64,000 nucleotides of DNA from assembly GCA_022702545.1 (NCBI GenBank), contig JAHRBC010000003.1, positions 6,386,001-6,450,000 of the forward strand, in the 5' to 3' direction. Numbering within the stretch: the first letter of the stretch is position 1; each line of letters opens with the position of its first letter. The DNA is from Phycomyces nitens. Its lineage: Eukaryota > Mucoromycota > Mucoromycetes > Mucorales > Phycomycetaceae. The notes beneath the pieces were generated by a model that was given only the letters and a program-made list of their open reading frames with translations, had not been told where the DNA came from and searched no databases. The position numbers were made by a program, and so were the translations under genes. Positions 23,914 through 36,393 of the stretch are shown here, one piece after another.

Positions 23914-25539
23914 TGTAAAACAATATCTCAAAAAACTCACCACGAAAATACCCGTCTTTTGGGTAAACTAGAGAAGCCGGTGCCAAAAGTGTCTCTTTTA
24001 TATAATCTATTAAAAAATATATATATGGATTTTGATGGCTGTACCTATCTCTTGTCCTTTATATATATACACACAATGTTGCTGTTGTTGTTGTTTTTAA
24101 ATCGATAAGTCTGAGCTGATGGTGTGCAAATAAATATTTTGTAAACAAATAGCAGGCGTAAACTTGTTATCTTGTTCTGGATCATAAGAGCGTGCGAACA
24201 TTGCAGTCTTGACATGTCCATAGTCTTTACTGCTGCCCTGTCTCGAGCCCCTTTTGATTGGCCAGGACATGCTTGATAGCATGCCTTGCCAGTTGATTTT
24301 AAATTTATTATTAATTGAATAAATAATAATAATAATAATGATAATAATCATGTATTTAATAATTCAGAGTACAGTTTGGGGTAAATGTGCGGCCAAATTT
24401 ACCGACCAGTTGGTCATGGCGACGTAGATTTGTGCAATATAGAGTTCTTGCTTGTGTTCCTTGTACTTCCGGATGAGCTGTCATTAGAGAGCAAAAGAAG
24501 AACGATATTCTATAGTAAATGTTTATCAAAGCACATAATAAACAAACCGGTTTGGTTATATCATAAAGGACCCGTTGATTTATGTGTGTGTTTTTCTGTT
24601 CAGGATTCCAGAGGAATATGTGATTGTACTCAAAGGCTGTAATTCTGACGAAACTGAGTGTGAGATTGTGCTTCCATGCAACCTGGCTGTTCATTTGATC
24701 ACACTATATAATTCCTGTCGGCTCTTTCGAAAAGAGAAGGTCTGGAGGGGTTCATAAGATGGGCGCAGTATTGTGGTATAACAAACAAAATCATTATTAA
24801 TATTAAATCCAAAAAAAAACCTAATAAACCTAATAGACCATTGCTACCACTAATCTTTTTTTTGGGGGGAGGGGACGAGGTCAGTTCCCACTTATCAGAT
24901 CTCAATTTGTAAGAATTTGTCAGCTTCGGATACCCAAAGGCTGCTATATATTCATATTACAAACCACTGACTATATATTATCAAATAACCAACATACCGA
25001 AAAGAAAACATCGATTCAATCAAACTTGGCACGATTTAGAGTAGGCTTTGAATGTATCACTTCGGATAATTACACTCTTAAATTAGCCATTCTTCTCCGG
25101 ACAATAGGAGAATGCCGATTTCTTAGAGTGCCCTGACAAAAAGACCATCTAAAAAAATCCCCTTTAGGATTCATGGATTTACGCGTCAACAGACTAGAAT
25201 CTGGCCCTGGAGAATCGTGAATGAAGAGGATGTTTGGGTCTGTTGATCGATACATGCTTGGACGCGCATCTCGCACGCTTTAATCTCTCGGGCATCATGG
25301 CGTACAAAGCCCACTATTATATTATATTATATGAATAAATATAAAAAAACCTTTATTTTTTATTTTATTTTTTGCTTGGTCGATAATCGATAGGCTTTGG
25401 CCAATCAAATCACGGCTAGGGTGAATGACAAACCTATTTCACTCAACAAAAATATAAATAAATAAATATTTTTATTGTGACTCCAAGTGCCTTGATCTTC
25501 AGCTCCGAAATGACGACTCGATGGATTCAAAAGGTCTTG
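23914..25539. other. 1.6-kb gene-poor region
   Basis: No gene can be assigned. Two open stretches are protein-like but unsupported: plus-strand 24605-24757 (IPEEYVIVLKGCNSDETECE) after a possible CAG acceptor, and minus-strand 25276-25070 (MRDARPSMYRSTDPNILF). Both could be remnants of genes. A short TAA/TAG microsatellite lies near 24319-24345. Confidence 0.4.
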
Positions 25540-25548
25540 TATAAAAAG
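25540..25548 (+). promoter_or_regulatory. TATA box of transketolase gene
   Basis: TATAAAAAG lies about 60 bp upstream of the transketolase ATG at 25602, at a usual distance for a strongly expressed fungal gene. Confidence 0.6.
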
Positions 25549-25601
25549 GACGAGATGGTTTACAGTCCGAATCGTCTTCTTTACCTTGCTTTTTTATAAA
25601 A

Positions 25602-28196
25602 ATGGCCCAAAACATCGAGCAGACCTCTATCAACACCGTCCGTGCCCTTGCTGCCGATGTCGTCCGTGGAGCCAACTCTGGCCATCCTGGTAAATCTCTC
25701 CCCTTTTTTTCTATATATATATATATTTATATATAAAGCGTGTTTGTAATTGTTGAATTAACATTGTTCTCAAAGGTGCCCCCATGGGTTGTGCCCCAAT
25801 GGCCCACGTCTTGTTTGGCAGACACATCAACGCCAACCCCAAGAACCCCAAGTTCATCAACCGTGATCGCTTTGTACTCTCAAATGGCCACGGCTGTGCT
25901 CTCCAGTACGTCTACTTGCACTTGATGGGCTACGACGTCAGCCTCGATGACCTCAAGCACTTCCGTCAGCTCGACAGCAAGTAAGTTAATAGGGATCCAA
26001 CAATACATCTTTTCCAGGGCAAGATTCCTTAGTTAGTGGTGGTGATGGTGGAGGTTGAATTAGACTGTTTGGCACAAATCAACAAATGAGTCAATAAGAG
26101 TGGGTTGGGCGGGAATGGAAACTCTGGGGGTGCAAATCATTGTAAAAATGTACCCAACAAGAGCTTGATACTCACCATGCGCGCCTATCAGGACCCCCGG
26201 CCATCCCGAAGTTAATGACACCCCCGGTATTGAGGTCACCACAGGTCCTCTTGGTCAGGGTATCTCCAACGCCGTTGGTTTGGCTGCTGCCGAGGCCCAT
26301 TACGCTGCCACCTTTAACCGTCCTGGTTATGAGATCTTTAACAACTACACCTACACCATCCTCGGTGACGGTTGTCTCCAGGAAGGTGTCTCTGCCGAGG
26401 CTGTCTCCCTTGCTGGGTAAGATCCAATCCCCACTTTATATACATATACATATATATGTATATATATGTATATATAGCCATTGCTAACCCTCATTTCTAG
26501 TCACTGGAAGCTCGGTAAGCTTATTGCTCTCTACGATGACAACAAGATCACCATTGACGGTGACACTGCCGTCTCCTTCACCGAGGATGTCATCAAGCGT
26601 TTCGAGTCCTATGGCTGGCACACAATCACCGTCACTGACGGTGACAATGACATTGAGGCCATCAGCAAGGCTGTTGAGGAGGCCAAGCTTGTTACTGACA
26701 AGCCCACCTTGATCAAGATCAGAACCACCATTGGTAAGTTGTGCATGTTTGTTTGGCAACAAATATTCTAAATGGGTTTTTGACGCGAATAGGTTATGGT
26801 TCCTTGAACCAGGGTGAGGAAAAGGTCCACGGTTCCCCTCTTTCTGGTAAGAATCCTATTAAATCCATTCAGGCCATCAACTACATAGACTAAACTAAAT
26901 GAACGTTTTTAGCTGCTGATATCAAGCAGGTCAAGGAGAAGTTTGGCTTTAACCCTGAAGAAGAGTTTGCTGTCTCTGATGAGGTTAGTACACATCACTG
27001 TTTGTTTGCCTGTCTGACTCTCATTTTTTTATTAGGTCTACAAATTCTGGGCTGCCCGTGCTGAACATGGCGCCAATGTTGAGGCCGAATGGAACGCCCT
27101 CTACGCCAAGTACTCTGCCGAGTTCCCCGAGGAGTCTGCTGAGTTGAACCGTCGTCTTGCCAACGAGCTTCCTGCCGGTTGGGAAGCTGCCCTCCCCCGC
27201 TTCACCCCTGCCGACCCTGCTGTTGCCACCCGCAAGTTGTCCGAGGGTGTCTTGACTGCCTTGTCCGAAGTCCTTCCCGAACTTATCGGTGGCTCTGCTG
27301 ATTTGACCGGCTCCAACCTCACCCGCTGGAAGAAGGCTGTTGATTTCCAGCACCCCTCCACCGGTCTCGGTGACTACTCTGGTCGCTACATGCGTTATGG
27401 TGTCCGTGAGCACGCCATGTTTGCCATTATGAACGGTCTCTGTGCCTATGGTGGCATTATTCCCTTTGGCGGAACCTTTTTGAACTTCTTGACCTACGGT
27501 TGGGGAGCTGCCCGTCTCTCTGCCCTCTCCCACCACCGTGTCATCTATGTCATGACCCACGACTCCATTGGTCTTGGTGAGGATGGCCCCACCCATCAGC
27601 CCATCGAGACTCTTGCCTTGACCCGCGCCACCCCCAACATGCTCACCTTCCGTCCTGCTGACGGTAACGAGGTGTCTGGTACCTACCTTGCTGCCATTGA
27701 GAACCAGCACCGTCCCTCTGTCATTGCTCTCTCCCGTCAGAACTTGCCCAACCTTGTTGGATCTTCTGTCGAGATTGTCCGCAAGGGTGCCTATGTCCTC
27801 TGTGGCCCCGAGGATGCCAAGGTCGCCTTTGTTGCCACTGGTTCCGAAGTCGAGATTGCTGTCAATGCTGCCAAGGCTCTTGCTGAGGAGGGTATTGCTG
27901 CTCGCGTCATCTCCATGCCTTGCTCTGAGCTCTTTGATGACCAGTCTGAGGAGTACAAGAAGTCCGTGTTTGCTCCCGGAATCCCTGTCATCTCTATCGA
28001 GGCCTTGGGTACCTTTGGCTGGGAGCGTTACTCCCATGCTTCCATTGGCATGACAACCTTTGGTGCCTCTGCTCCCATCAAGGACCTCTACAAGAAGTTT
28101 GGCATCACCCCCGAGGCAGCTGCTGCCAAGGCCCACAAGGTCATTGCCTACTACGAGAAGGTTGGCTATGTGCCCGAGATTGGCCTTGAATTCTAA
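25602..28196 (+). CDS. TKL1: Transketolase
   Basis: Seven exons (25602-25689, 25776-25980, 26192-26416, 26501-26733, 26793-26846, 26913-26983, 27036-28196) encode 678 residues, the normal length of fungal transketolases. The enzyme moves two-carbon units between sugar phosphates in the non-oxidative pentose phosphate pathway, using thiamine diphosphate and a divalent metal in the cytosol. Visible motifs include NSGHPGAPMG, the GDG thiamine-binding motif at residues 156-158 ([15 protein letters not shown]), [10 protein letters not shown] and [17 protein letters not shown]. Codons end mostly in C or G, unlike neighbouring genes, which fits very high expression. Intron 2 is long (211 nt); the others are 52-86 nt. 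Confidence 0.97.
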
Positions 28197-28397
28197 GCCT
28201 ATTCATCAATCCTTTAAATCTTCTTTTTTTTCCTCTGCGTTGAATAATACCATTAATCTCTAAATACGAGATTGTATCAAGAAAAAACCCCCCTCCAAAC
28301 ACACAACACAACACACACATAACTTCATCAAGAAAAAGAAAAACAAACAAACAATAAAACACAAAAGGTGCCATTCACCTTTAATACATTTATTTGG

Positions 28398-29723
28398 CTA
28401 TTCTTGTTTCCAAAACACTTCCAACATTTGGTTGATTTGTTCGTATTTGGCTGTAGGTACAACATGGCCAGAATCCTCAAACACAACAAAACTCTTGGGC
28501 TGCAGATGTTTTTGAAGGTACTCACTATGGCTGCTATGGACAAAGTTGTCCCAGCCATCTTGTTGTGGGGGAGCGAATTAGGATTATATATACATATGGG
28601 AATCAACAAACACACACACACACACACTTACTGGTCACCACCAATATTGGAATTCCAGTCAATCTAATCCTTTCTAGTTCTTTGGCCGTAACCCAATGTC
28701 TCATTGATGCCACGGCCTGGCTGACCATTCCACCAAGCGACTGGGGTCTGCTACGACTATTGCGCTCTTTTACCAGCTAAACAATCCCCCATTTGGTTTC
28801 CTGGATTACTAGACCATTGAAGAATAACCATCAAGAAACTTACGTTGCGGATCTTTTCAAAGTTGGTTTCAAAGGTACAGCCATCGTCTGGCCTGGTATT
28901 GAGCCATTCCTATTGCGCCCCCGCCATGATAAACACTTTTTGTATCTTGTTTAATAAACCGTACCTCTTTGTAATTGATGCGAATCAGACGCGCAACTTG
29001 TTCATTGGGCTTTTTCCACATATTGGAGACGAGCGTATAAGCACCCGTCCAAGGTCTGGTGCCACCTGCGGTCGTACACAACAGGGCGGCCGACCTGAAT
29101 CTTGTGGGGTCTTGTTGCAAGAGTGCTTTCAAGAGAACCTGGCCACCTGCACTGTACCCCACGGCATCCACATTTGATTTCCACTCGAGATGGTCCAGTA
29201 GACCAACAAAGTCATTAGCCCAGTCAGTGGTATTGTAACTATCCCAGCCACCATCTTTACAACAGCTCAGAACCAAAAAAAGAAGAAGAAGAAAGCACTA
29301 GTACATTAGAGTCTACATGTTACCTGTCCAGCCAACACCACGGGAATCAAACACCAAGACGGTATACTCATCCATGGCTGCAAAATGGCCCACCTATTCT
29401 CAATATATTGTCATGATGATTTGTACAAACCGATCAATAGGATCCATTCTACCTGGTAGTCCCATGCCTGACAGGGCGAATTGAGCCCTTTGTTCATATT
29501 TTTAGCACTTGTTATTTGATAAAGATGATATTGTACCCATAATAAAGACCACTCGACGAGGACCAGTGCCGTGTAACTCATAGTAGTAGTAGTACATGGT
29601 TTGGGAGTCTTTTGTTTTTATGGGCGCAAATCCCTGCCGGAAAGGGTGAGACCAGGTGGTTGTCAAGTCTGGCATGGCTCTCTCGAGGTTCTCTTGGTCG
29701 CCGGTTACTGCAATCTCGGACAT
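28398..29723 (-). CDS. Alpha/beta-hydrolase-fold protein
   Basis: Seven exons on the minus strand (29723-29537, 29487-29453, 29393-29324, 29254-28965, 28909-28844, 28776-28632, 28558-28398) encode 317 residues. The nucleophile elbow is GYSAGGQ, the oxyanion and strand region is VLVFDSRGVGWT, and the catalytic histidine lies in DSGHVVPTAKYEQI near the C-terminus, so the fold looks complete. There is no signal peptide. Related fungal proteins are annotated only as serine hydrolases or lipase/esterase-like, and the substrate cannot be predicted. The second exon is just 35 nt. It converges with transketolase, about 200 bp between stop codons. Confidence 0.85.
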
Positions 29724-29971
29724 GACGATGACAAGGATGTTTAGACAAGATGACCCAAATTAATGAGACACCAAAAATAAAATAAAATAAAATTTCAAAT
29801 ATTTATATTGATATGGATATATGGATATATAGATATATAAATTTGTGTTTATTTTATTATATATATATATGTATATATATGATTTTGTTGTCGAAATATA
29901 TATGTATTTTATTTATAAAAGAGAGAAGACCAATTGGGCTACAACAGGAAATGTACAAGACGAAGGGGATA

Positions 29972-30410
29972 TCAAACATTTTTTCTTTCATTAATCACAA
30001 CAGGAAATCTAGCCTGGGATTGCCATTGAATAGCATTGGGATGAGCCTCGGAGCGAATGACAGAACCAATGGCTACCAAAAACAAAAAATATATATAATG
30101 AATTAAGAATCAGAAGCAGCATTAGGTGGACAGACATACACATGAAGAATCCAAAGGATGCAGCCGATCCAAGCATGTACTGGCTAAGTAATGTTACAGG
30201 GCCCTTTGCTCCACTGCCGAATCTATCGACAATAACAACAATAAGAAAAATAAAGACGCGTCAGGTCAGGGCAGGTCAGGTTTAGATCTCTCTCTCTCTC
30301 AAGTCTCACCTAATCAAGCTAACAGTTCCAAAAACAAAGCCTACACAGAGACCAACTGTGCCTCCCATGAGGGCTCCCATCTTCATCTTTTGTAATGTCG
30401 TGGGTTCCAT
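29972..30410 (-). CDS. MGR2: Mitochondrial inner-membrane protein Mgr2/ROMO1
   Basis: Three exons on the minus strand (30410-30310, 30222-30140, 30072-29972) encode 94 residues. The protein matches the Mgr2/ROMO1 family closely: a KMKMGALMGGTVG start, GFVFGTVSLIRFGSG, and GSAASFGFFMSIGSVIRSE. It has two membrane segments. In yeast Mgr2 is a lateral gatekeeper of the TIM23 presequence translocase; the animal protein is linked to reactive oxygen species. The second intron uses GTATGT, and the choice is fixed by the FFMSIGSVIR motif. Confidence 0.92.
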
Positions 30411-30728
30411 AATATATTTGTATTCAAAGGAAAATAAAGAAGTCGCAGAGCAGGATTTCTCTTGCTTGCCTTTTTTGGTCCAATCCAGTGTATGGTGGCC
30501 AATCAAATCAAAGATTTAGGAATTTGTGATATTAATATTAATAAATAATAATAATAGAAAACATTTTTTGTTTTTTGTTTTATGCATATAAGTCTTTTGA
30601 CATTTTTATTCACATTTAACATAAAAAAAGACACAAAAAAAAAGAAAAAAAAGAAAAAAAATAACAAAGAAGCTGTCGCAGACAACGCTTTTTGACGGTT
30701 GATACCGGAATAATATACATTTGCTTAT

Positions 30729-32166
30729 TTACTTCTTGCCAGCCTTGGCAGCGGCCTTGGTGACCTTGGAGGTCTTGTCGACCTTCTCGACAGCCTTGAT
30801 GACACCGACGGCTACGGTCTGACGCATATCACGGACGGCAAAACGACCGAGAGGGGGATAATCAGTGTAAGCCTCGACGCACATGGGCTTGGAGGGAATC
30901 ATCTTGACGATTGCAGAATCGCCAGACTTGATGAACTTTGGAGAGTCTTCCATCTTCTTGCCGGAACGACGATCGATCTTTTCAATCAATTCGGCAAATT
31001 TGCAGGCAATATGAGCAGTGTGGCAATCCAACACTGGGGAGTAACCAGCGCTGATCTGACCAGGGTGGTTGAGCACAATAACCTGGGCAGTGAAGGAACC
31101 GGCTTCCTTGGCGGGGTCGTTCTTGGAGTCAGAACAGACGTTACCACGACGGATATCCTTGACAGACACGTTCTTGACGTTGAAGCCAACGTTGTCTCCA
31201 GGAAGACCTTCGGTGAGCTGTTCGTGGTGCATTTCGACGGACTTGACTTCAGTGACAACACCGGCAGGGGCAAAGTTGACAATCATACCAGCCTTGATGA
31301 CACCAGTTTCGACACGACCGACGGGAACAGTACCGATACCGCCAATCTTGTAGACATCCTGGAGGGGAAGACGGAGGGGCTTGTCTGATGGACGGACAGG
31401 AGGATCAATGTTGTCAATGGCCTCGAGAAGAGTCTTGCCAGTCTTGACACCAGCCTTGGTCTCCTTGGTCCATCCCTTGAACCAAGGCATGTTGACGGAC
31501 TCCTCCAACATGTTATCTCCGTGCCATCCAGAGATGGGGACAAATGGAACGGACTTGGGGTTGAAACCAATCTTCTTGATGAAGGAGGACACTTCCTTGA
31601 CGATTTCGTTGTAACGGGCCTCGGACCACTTGGTGGTGTCCATCTTGTTAATGGCAACAATCAATTGGCGGACACCAAGGGTAAAGGCAAGAAGAGCGTG
31701 CTCACGGGTCTGACCATCCTTGGAGATACCAGCTTCGAATTCACCAGTACCAGCAGCAATGATGAGGACACCGCAATCGGCCTGGGAGGTACCAGTAATC
31801 ATGTTCTTGATGAAATCACGATGGCCTGGCGCATCAATGACAGTGACCATGTATCTGGGGGTCTCGAACTTCCAGAGAGCGATATCAATGGTAATACCAC
31901 GTTCACGCTCGGCCTTGAGCTTGTCAAGAACCCAGGCGTACTTGAAGGAACCCTTGCCGAGTTCAGCAGCTTCCTTCTCAAACTTCTCAATGGTACGCTT
32001 GTCGATACCTCCGCACTTGTAGATCAAGTGGCCAGTGGTTGTGGATTTTCCCTGCAAAAAACAAGAGGTTAGTTTAAAGAGTAAGTAGCAAGAAATCAAG
32101 AAATGGACTTACAGAATCGACGTGTCCAATGACGACGACGTTTACGTGTGTCTTTTCTTTACCCAT
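30729..32166 (-). CDS. TEF1: Translation elongation factor 1-alpha
   Basis: Two coding exons on the minus strand (32166-32113 and 32051-30729) encode 458 residues, the standard length. This GTPase delivers aminoacyl-tRNA to the ribosome. GTP-binding motifs are GHVDSGKST (residues 14-22, split by the intron), DAPGH and NKMD. The C-terminus is lysine-rich, [12 protein letters not shown]. Codon use is strongly biased to C/G third positions. A likely 57-nt intron in the 5' UTR (32177-32233, GTAACC donor, TGTAG acceptor) lies just upstream of the ATG, a common arrangement in fungal TEF1 genes. Mucorales often have several TEF1 copies; only one is in this window. Confidence 0.98.
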
Positions 32167-32290
32167 GATTGATGTTCTACACGACAAATAATGTCAGTAA
32201 AAGAAGACACGAACAAAATATTTAAAAGGTTACCTTTTCAAGCAAAAGCGATAAAAGCGAGAATTGGGTTATTGATTCGCAAACAGGCTT

Positions 32291-32298
32291 AATTTATA
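32291..32298 (-). promoter_or_regulatory. TATA box of EF-1alpha gene
   Basis: On the minus strand the sequence TATAAATT lies upstream of the predicted 5'-UTR intron, about 125 bp before the ATG. The surrounding 32234-32562 stretch has T-runs and TA repeats and no other gene. Confidence 0.5.
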
Positions 32299-32562
32299 GC
32301 AATTGGGATTTATGGATCTGGGCAGCCAAACTTTTTTTTTGTTTTTGTTTTTTGTTTTGATTCGATGCTTTTCTCACAGCAAGTTTGAGACATTTTTTTT
32401 ATGTCTCCGTAAAAACATCGTCACCAAGCAGTACTATATGCTTATTTATCACCAACCAAAAGTGTTATGTATGATGTCGATTAATGTATATTTATGTATG
32501 TATATGTATATATATGTATATGTATAGTATAAATACAAACATTGCATAAAAATCTCTGCATT

Positions 32563-33838
32563 TTAGAATTCCTCCCACAAAGACTCAAACTGTCGCTGGA
32601 ACTCTTGAATGCAGACTGGAATATTGGTAATCATTATGTTTTCTCTGTTCTTAAACCGGGCGCCCTTTGACCAGTTGAAGCTGCCATTGATAAGGGTCGA
32701 ATGGTCAACAATGGCAAATTTGTTGTGCATGTAGCCAGTCGTGTTATCGGTCTTGTAGGGTATGCCATGGTCGCGCTGCAGTCTCTCTGCATCGGCACCC
32801 TTTCCAGCCGCCTGTTGGTTGTCGGTGATAATTCGGATATTTACTTTGCGCTTCTTTGCTTCAATTAGAGCGTCAGCCACATCGTCATCTGTCAATGAAA
32901 ACACACAAATGTCTATAGACTCCCTAGCCGAATTGATGACAGAAATAAAGGCATTGAAGCTTTCTTTTGATGGAAAGAAGTAGGCCTTTGCAAAGTATCC
33001 TTTTGACAGCACGTCTGAGCCAGTAATGCTGAGGGAGGTAAAGTATTTATTGACCTGGGATGCTCCAGCCCCAGGTTCAATGGCCGGCACGACACTGTCA
33101 GTCTGGTCGTTTATATCAGAGCGCTTCTTACGTCCTTTTCTTGCGGGCTTCACGTCGGGCACTTGTTGGTCGTCATTAGTAACCGGTTCGGCTGGCTTGG
33201 CTGTGTTGGCTGCACTGCCACGTTTGGGACGTCTGTTCTTTTTAATGAGGCCTCCCTCGGGGTAGTCTTCACTCGGTAGATAGTCGTCTGAGGAATCTTC
33301 ATGGTACGAAGGATCGTCATCGTCGCTGTCAGGTACCACAAACGAATCATCATCACTAGGCCGCTTTGTCTTATTCGGAGTCTTCTTTTTTTGTTTGGTG
33401 GCACTAGGCTTTTTTTGAGGAATAGATCGATCACTAGAGGGCTGTCGTTTCTCTGGCTCATCGAGCAGTAGGGCTGTGTGCATTACTGAAGAAACACAGA
33501 CTTGCAGCCATTCAATCAAGTGGCGTTCTCGGCCAGATTTGCCCTTTAATGCAGCTCCAAACATCTCCTGGACCATCTTGACTGTGTTTGTAGGACTGTG
33601 AGACTTGCTTTTGAGGACGGTCTTTAGTCGAGAATTTGCTTGGTCTTTCATGTTCTGGTCCTTCATCAGGGTATTTGAACAGCTCATTGTCTGGATAAGA
33701 CAGCTTTATTAAGCCAATAAAGATCAACCGCGCAGTTCATACCTTTTCTATCAACTCTTGGTAGTTTGAATTTTTTATTTCTGCCTCTGTCAGGGATGGC
33801 CCAGATGGGCAACAGAGAAGTTCGAATAGGCTGGGCAT
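32563..33838 (-). CDS. Phospholipase D-superfamily protein (PLD6/cardiolipin hydrolase-like)
   Basis: Two exons on the minus strand (33838-33743 and 33690-32563) encode 407 residues. The C-terminal ~150 residues form one PLD-like domain, with a single HKD motif, MHNKFAIVD, followed by STLINGSFNWS. One HKD motif per chain is typical of the PLD6/Zucchini/Nuc group, which act as dimers on cardiolipin or nucleic acids. Here the domain is preceded by about 230 residues rich in acidic, serine and lysine runs, including a basic KPARKGRKKRSD patch that could act as a nuclear signal. That long disordered leader is unusual for the group. Which substrate it cuts cannot be told. Confidence 0.82.
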
Positions 33839-34250
33839 TTGGCCGATTTGGTACGGGTATAAGGTATAAGAAGCCGGGAATAAACAAGTATAGAGAAAAG
33901 AAATATAAAGGTAAAGAAAGGCAATAAAATAACAAGCCTATAAAAAGATGTGTGATAAAAGTGCGCTACAAGGTGGTACAGAATGACACCAAGCGACCCT
34001 TTTTTTCTTTTTTTGCAAGTTGTATAAATGTTTTTGGCTTGAACTAGAAAAAGCCTTCAAAGCCCAAAAGCAAAAAACCCAAGTATTAAGACTAGCAAAA
34101 AATAGTCAGGAGATTTTAAAGTGTTGGGTGTGTAGGCCTACATTCCTTCAACTGGCATTTCAGCCGAGAGTAGTGGTTTTATTCAAATGTGTATTAAATA
34201 TTGAATATTGAATATAGAGGCATCAGAAATCAGAAATCACAGATCAAGAT
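33839..34250. other. Intergenic region
   Basis: This is the promoter side of the PLD-family gene and the 3' side of BCS1. It is AT-rich with T-runs near 34000-34015. No gene or clear signal is seen. Confidence 0.5.
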
Positions 34251-36293
34251 TCAGGATTCAGTTGCTTTATCAAGAGTGTCCTTGTCATTGTGTGATTCTA
34301 CCCATTCATTGACCTGCTCAACTGCTCTGAGAGGAAGACCCTTGTGTCCCATCAAAAAGCCTTGGAGGTGTGCCATGCTAAACTTTAGATTTGGAATACG
34401 AGCAGCAAACATCTTTGACAGTTCCTGGCTTTCGGTGTCTGTCAAACCAGGATAGAACTTTGTAAACAATTCACGAGCCTGCTCTTGGGTTGCATTCTCA
34501 AAATGCACTCGAACATCGATGCGACCTATATATATAAAGACTCTTAACATCTTTCCGTGTTTGATTCCAACTTACCTGGTCTAATTAATGCAGGATCTAG
34601 TTTTTCTTTATGACTAATTGTAATGATCTTTAGCCTTGTTATTTATCCAATCTACGCTTACTTTGTAGTCATACAAAGGATCCTTCCTTCTTGTGCGGCC
34701 ACACCGTCAATGGCATTCAAGAGACCTAAAGCACCATGAGTTTCCATGTCTCATTCACTAGAATGTCTACCTGAAAAGGTCACGCTGTTTGTTGCACTTG
34801 GATCTGTTCGGTTACGATGGATAAAGGCAGCGTCCACATCTTCAACTAGCAAAATACATCTAATTTTCATTATTATTATTATTAAAAAAAAACCGACTGA
34901 TTTTACTATACCCACTTTACCTATTTGGTGTACCAGACACTAGTTCCCCCAGTGTGTCATCAGTCAGACCCTTGTTACTCAAGCTTACCACATATATATT
35001 AAGCCCAAGTTCACCCTATAACATTGTTATATCACCATGAAGCACTATAATAAAGACTTACAGCAAGCGAATACACAAAGCTTGTCTTGCCTATCCAACA
35101 CATTACCATTAACATTACCATTAACCCAAATCCAACTAAAGTGTCAAACTCGTACCTGAACCAGGTGTTCCATACAAAAGATATCCTCGACGATAGGGAA
35201 TGCCTCTGTCACTGTACCATTTCTCTGACACTAGAAATTCCTTGGCGTCTTGTACTAGTTTTGTCTTTAAATATGGCGGAATGACGATTGTACTGAGCGG
35301 TCTCTTTGGTCTTGACCGTGTCCTACGCCAGTTGCCATACCCATCTAAAGAGTCTGGTTAAATTGCAGATGATTCTTGATATCCAAAATCTCACCTGCGG
35401 CAAACACTACTGTGCGACTAAGATCTCTGTCAATGAACTTTTGCTGGGCCTCAAGTACAAGATCCTGAAGAACGTCTCTGGATCGACCAAATGTACTGAT
35501 ATGAATTCTTTCCAGCGAAGATTTTGTCATGGCTGCTGCTGAACTTTGAGACAGCTCTCTATTGAGCCACAACAGTCTGTTCTTGTACATGAGCAGATGG
35601 ATACCTAATCATCCTATCATCAGCCAATTGGTTTCTCAATGCTTATATATTACCAGGAGCAGGTAAGAAATAAACAGGAGGAAATCTCTTGTCCCTATCC
35701 TCTCCTAATGATGAATTTCCAGATGTTGTGATTGATGTACTGACAGAAAATTGGGTGGTGCGTCTACTGTACGGATGCTCATTCAACCAATTGAGGACCC
35801 AGCTAAAAGGTACGAGTCAGCAGGTGTTTTGGATTCTATTTGTAGTTTCTACCTGTAAGACTCATCCCGACTATCAAAACTGGCCGTAACAACCACACGT
35901 TTCTTGACAAATTCCACCAAGAAACCCCCAAAGTATCGAGCACCCGCCAAGGCACCTATTGTGCATATGAACAAAGAGTTCTTTCATTTTTTTTTTTGGC
36001 TAATACCAGAAACTCACCACCAATGACAGCAAGCTGAAGGCCATTAGTGGCCATTCTAATTGATTTGGACATGAGCCAACCATTATCAACATTCTCAATG
36101 GTGCTTACTCGCCCACGCCTAGTCTTTCTGCCACAATGGCGACCAATTTGCCAATGGTGCCTGATGGTTCACTGTCAGGTAATGTTGAAAGTGAGCGTGA
36201 ATAGCCATAGGCCTTTTGTGCACCCAATGAGAGATACGTGGGTCCAACAAGCCCTTTCCTGCCGATAAATGACATTAGAAGAAATGGAGACAT
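34251..36293 (-). CDS. BCS1: Mitochondrial AAA ATPase BCS1
   Basis: Twelve exons on the minus strand (36293-36109, 36055-36018, 35955-35853, 35802-35654, 35604-35395, 35344-35156, 35090-35062, 35015-34921, 34859-34771, 34725-34662, 34613-34576, 34525-34251) sum to 487 residues. BCS1 is an inner-membrane AAA protein that moves the folded Rieske protein across the membrane for complex III assembly. Seen here are one transmembrane segment ([19 protein letters not shown]), the BCS1-specific region with [15 protein letters not shown], Walker A GTPGSGKT (residues 287-294), Walker B LLVEDVD (ending at residue 342) and the RPGRIDVRV motif. Exons as short as 29 nt occur. The N-terminal ~60 residues are longer than in yeast. 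Confidence 0.95.
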
Positions 36294-36393
36294 TTCTTAT
36301 TTTCGTCTAAACTGTCAATTTAGATACTGGCGACAGTCACGACGCCTCCCAAAAAAGAAGAAGGATTTATACATCTTTTTAGCTTTTATAAAC

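Noticed and set aside
25070..25276. Possible small gene on the minus strand (MRDARPSMYRS...)
   Set aside because: No splice signals, promoter or domain support it; kept only as a note on the intergenic region.
27021..28136. 371-codon open frame on the minus strand opposite transketolase
   Set aside because: It mirrors the last transketolase exon. Strong C/G-ending codon bias removes stops on the opposite strand, and the translation is Gly/Thr/Val-rich without domains.
31011..32072. Open frames on the plus strand opposite EF-1alpha
   Set aside because: They are shadows of a highly biased, conserved gene; the antisense translations resemble no family.
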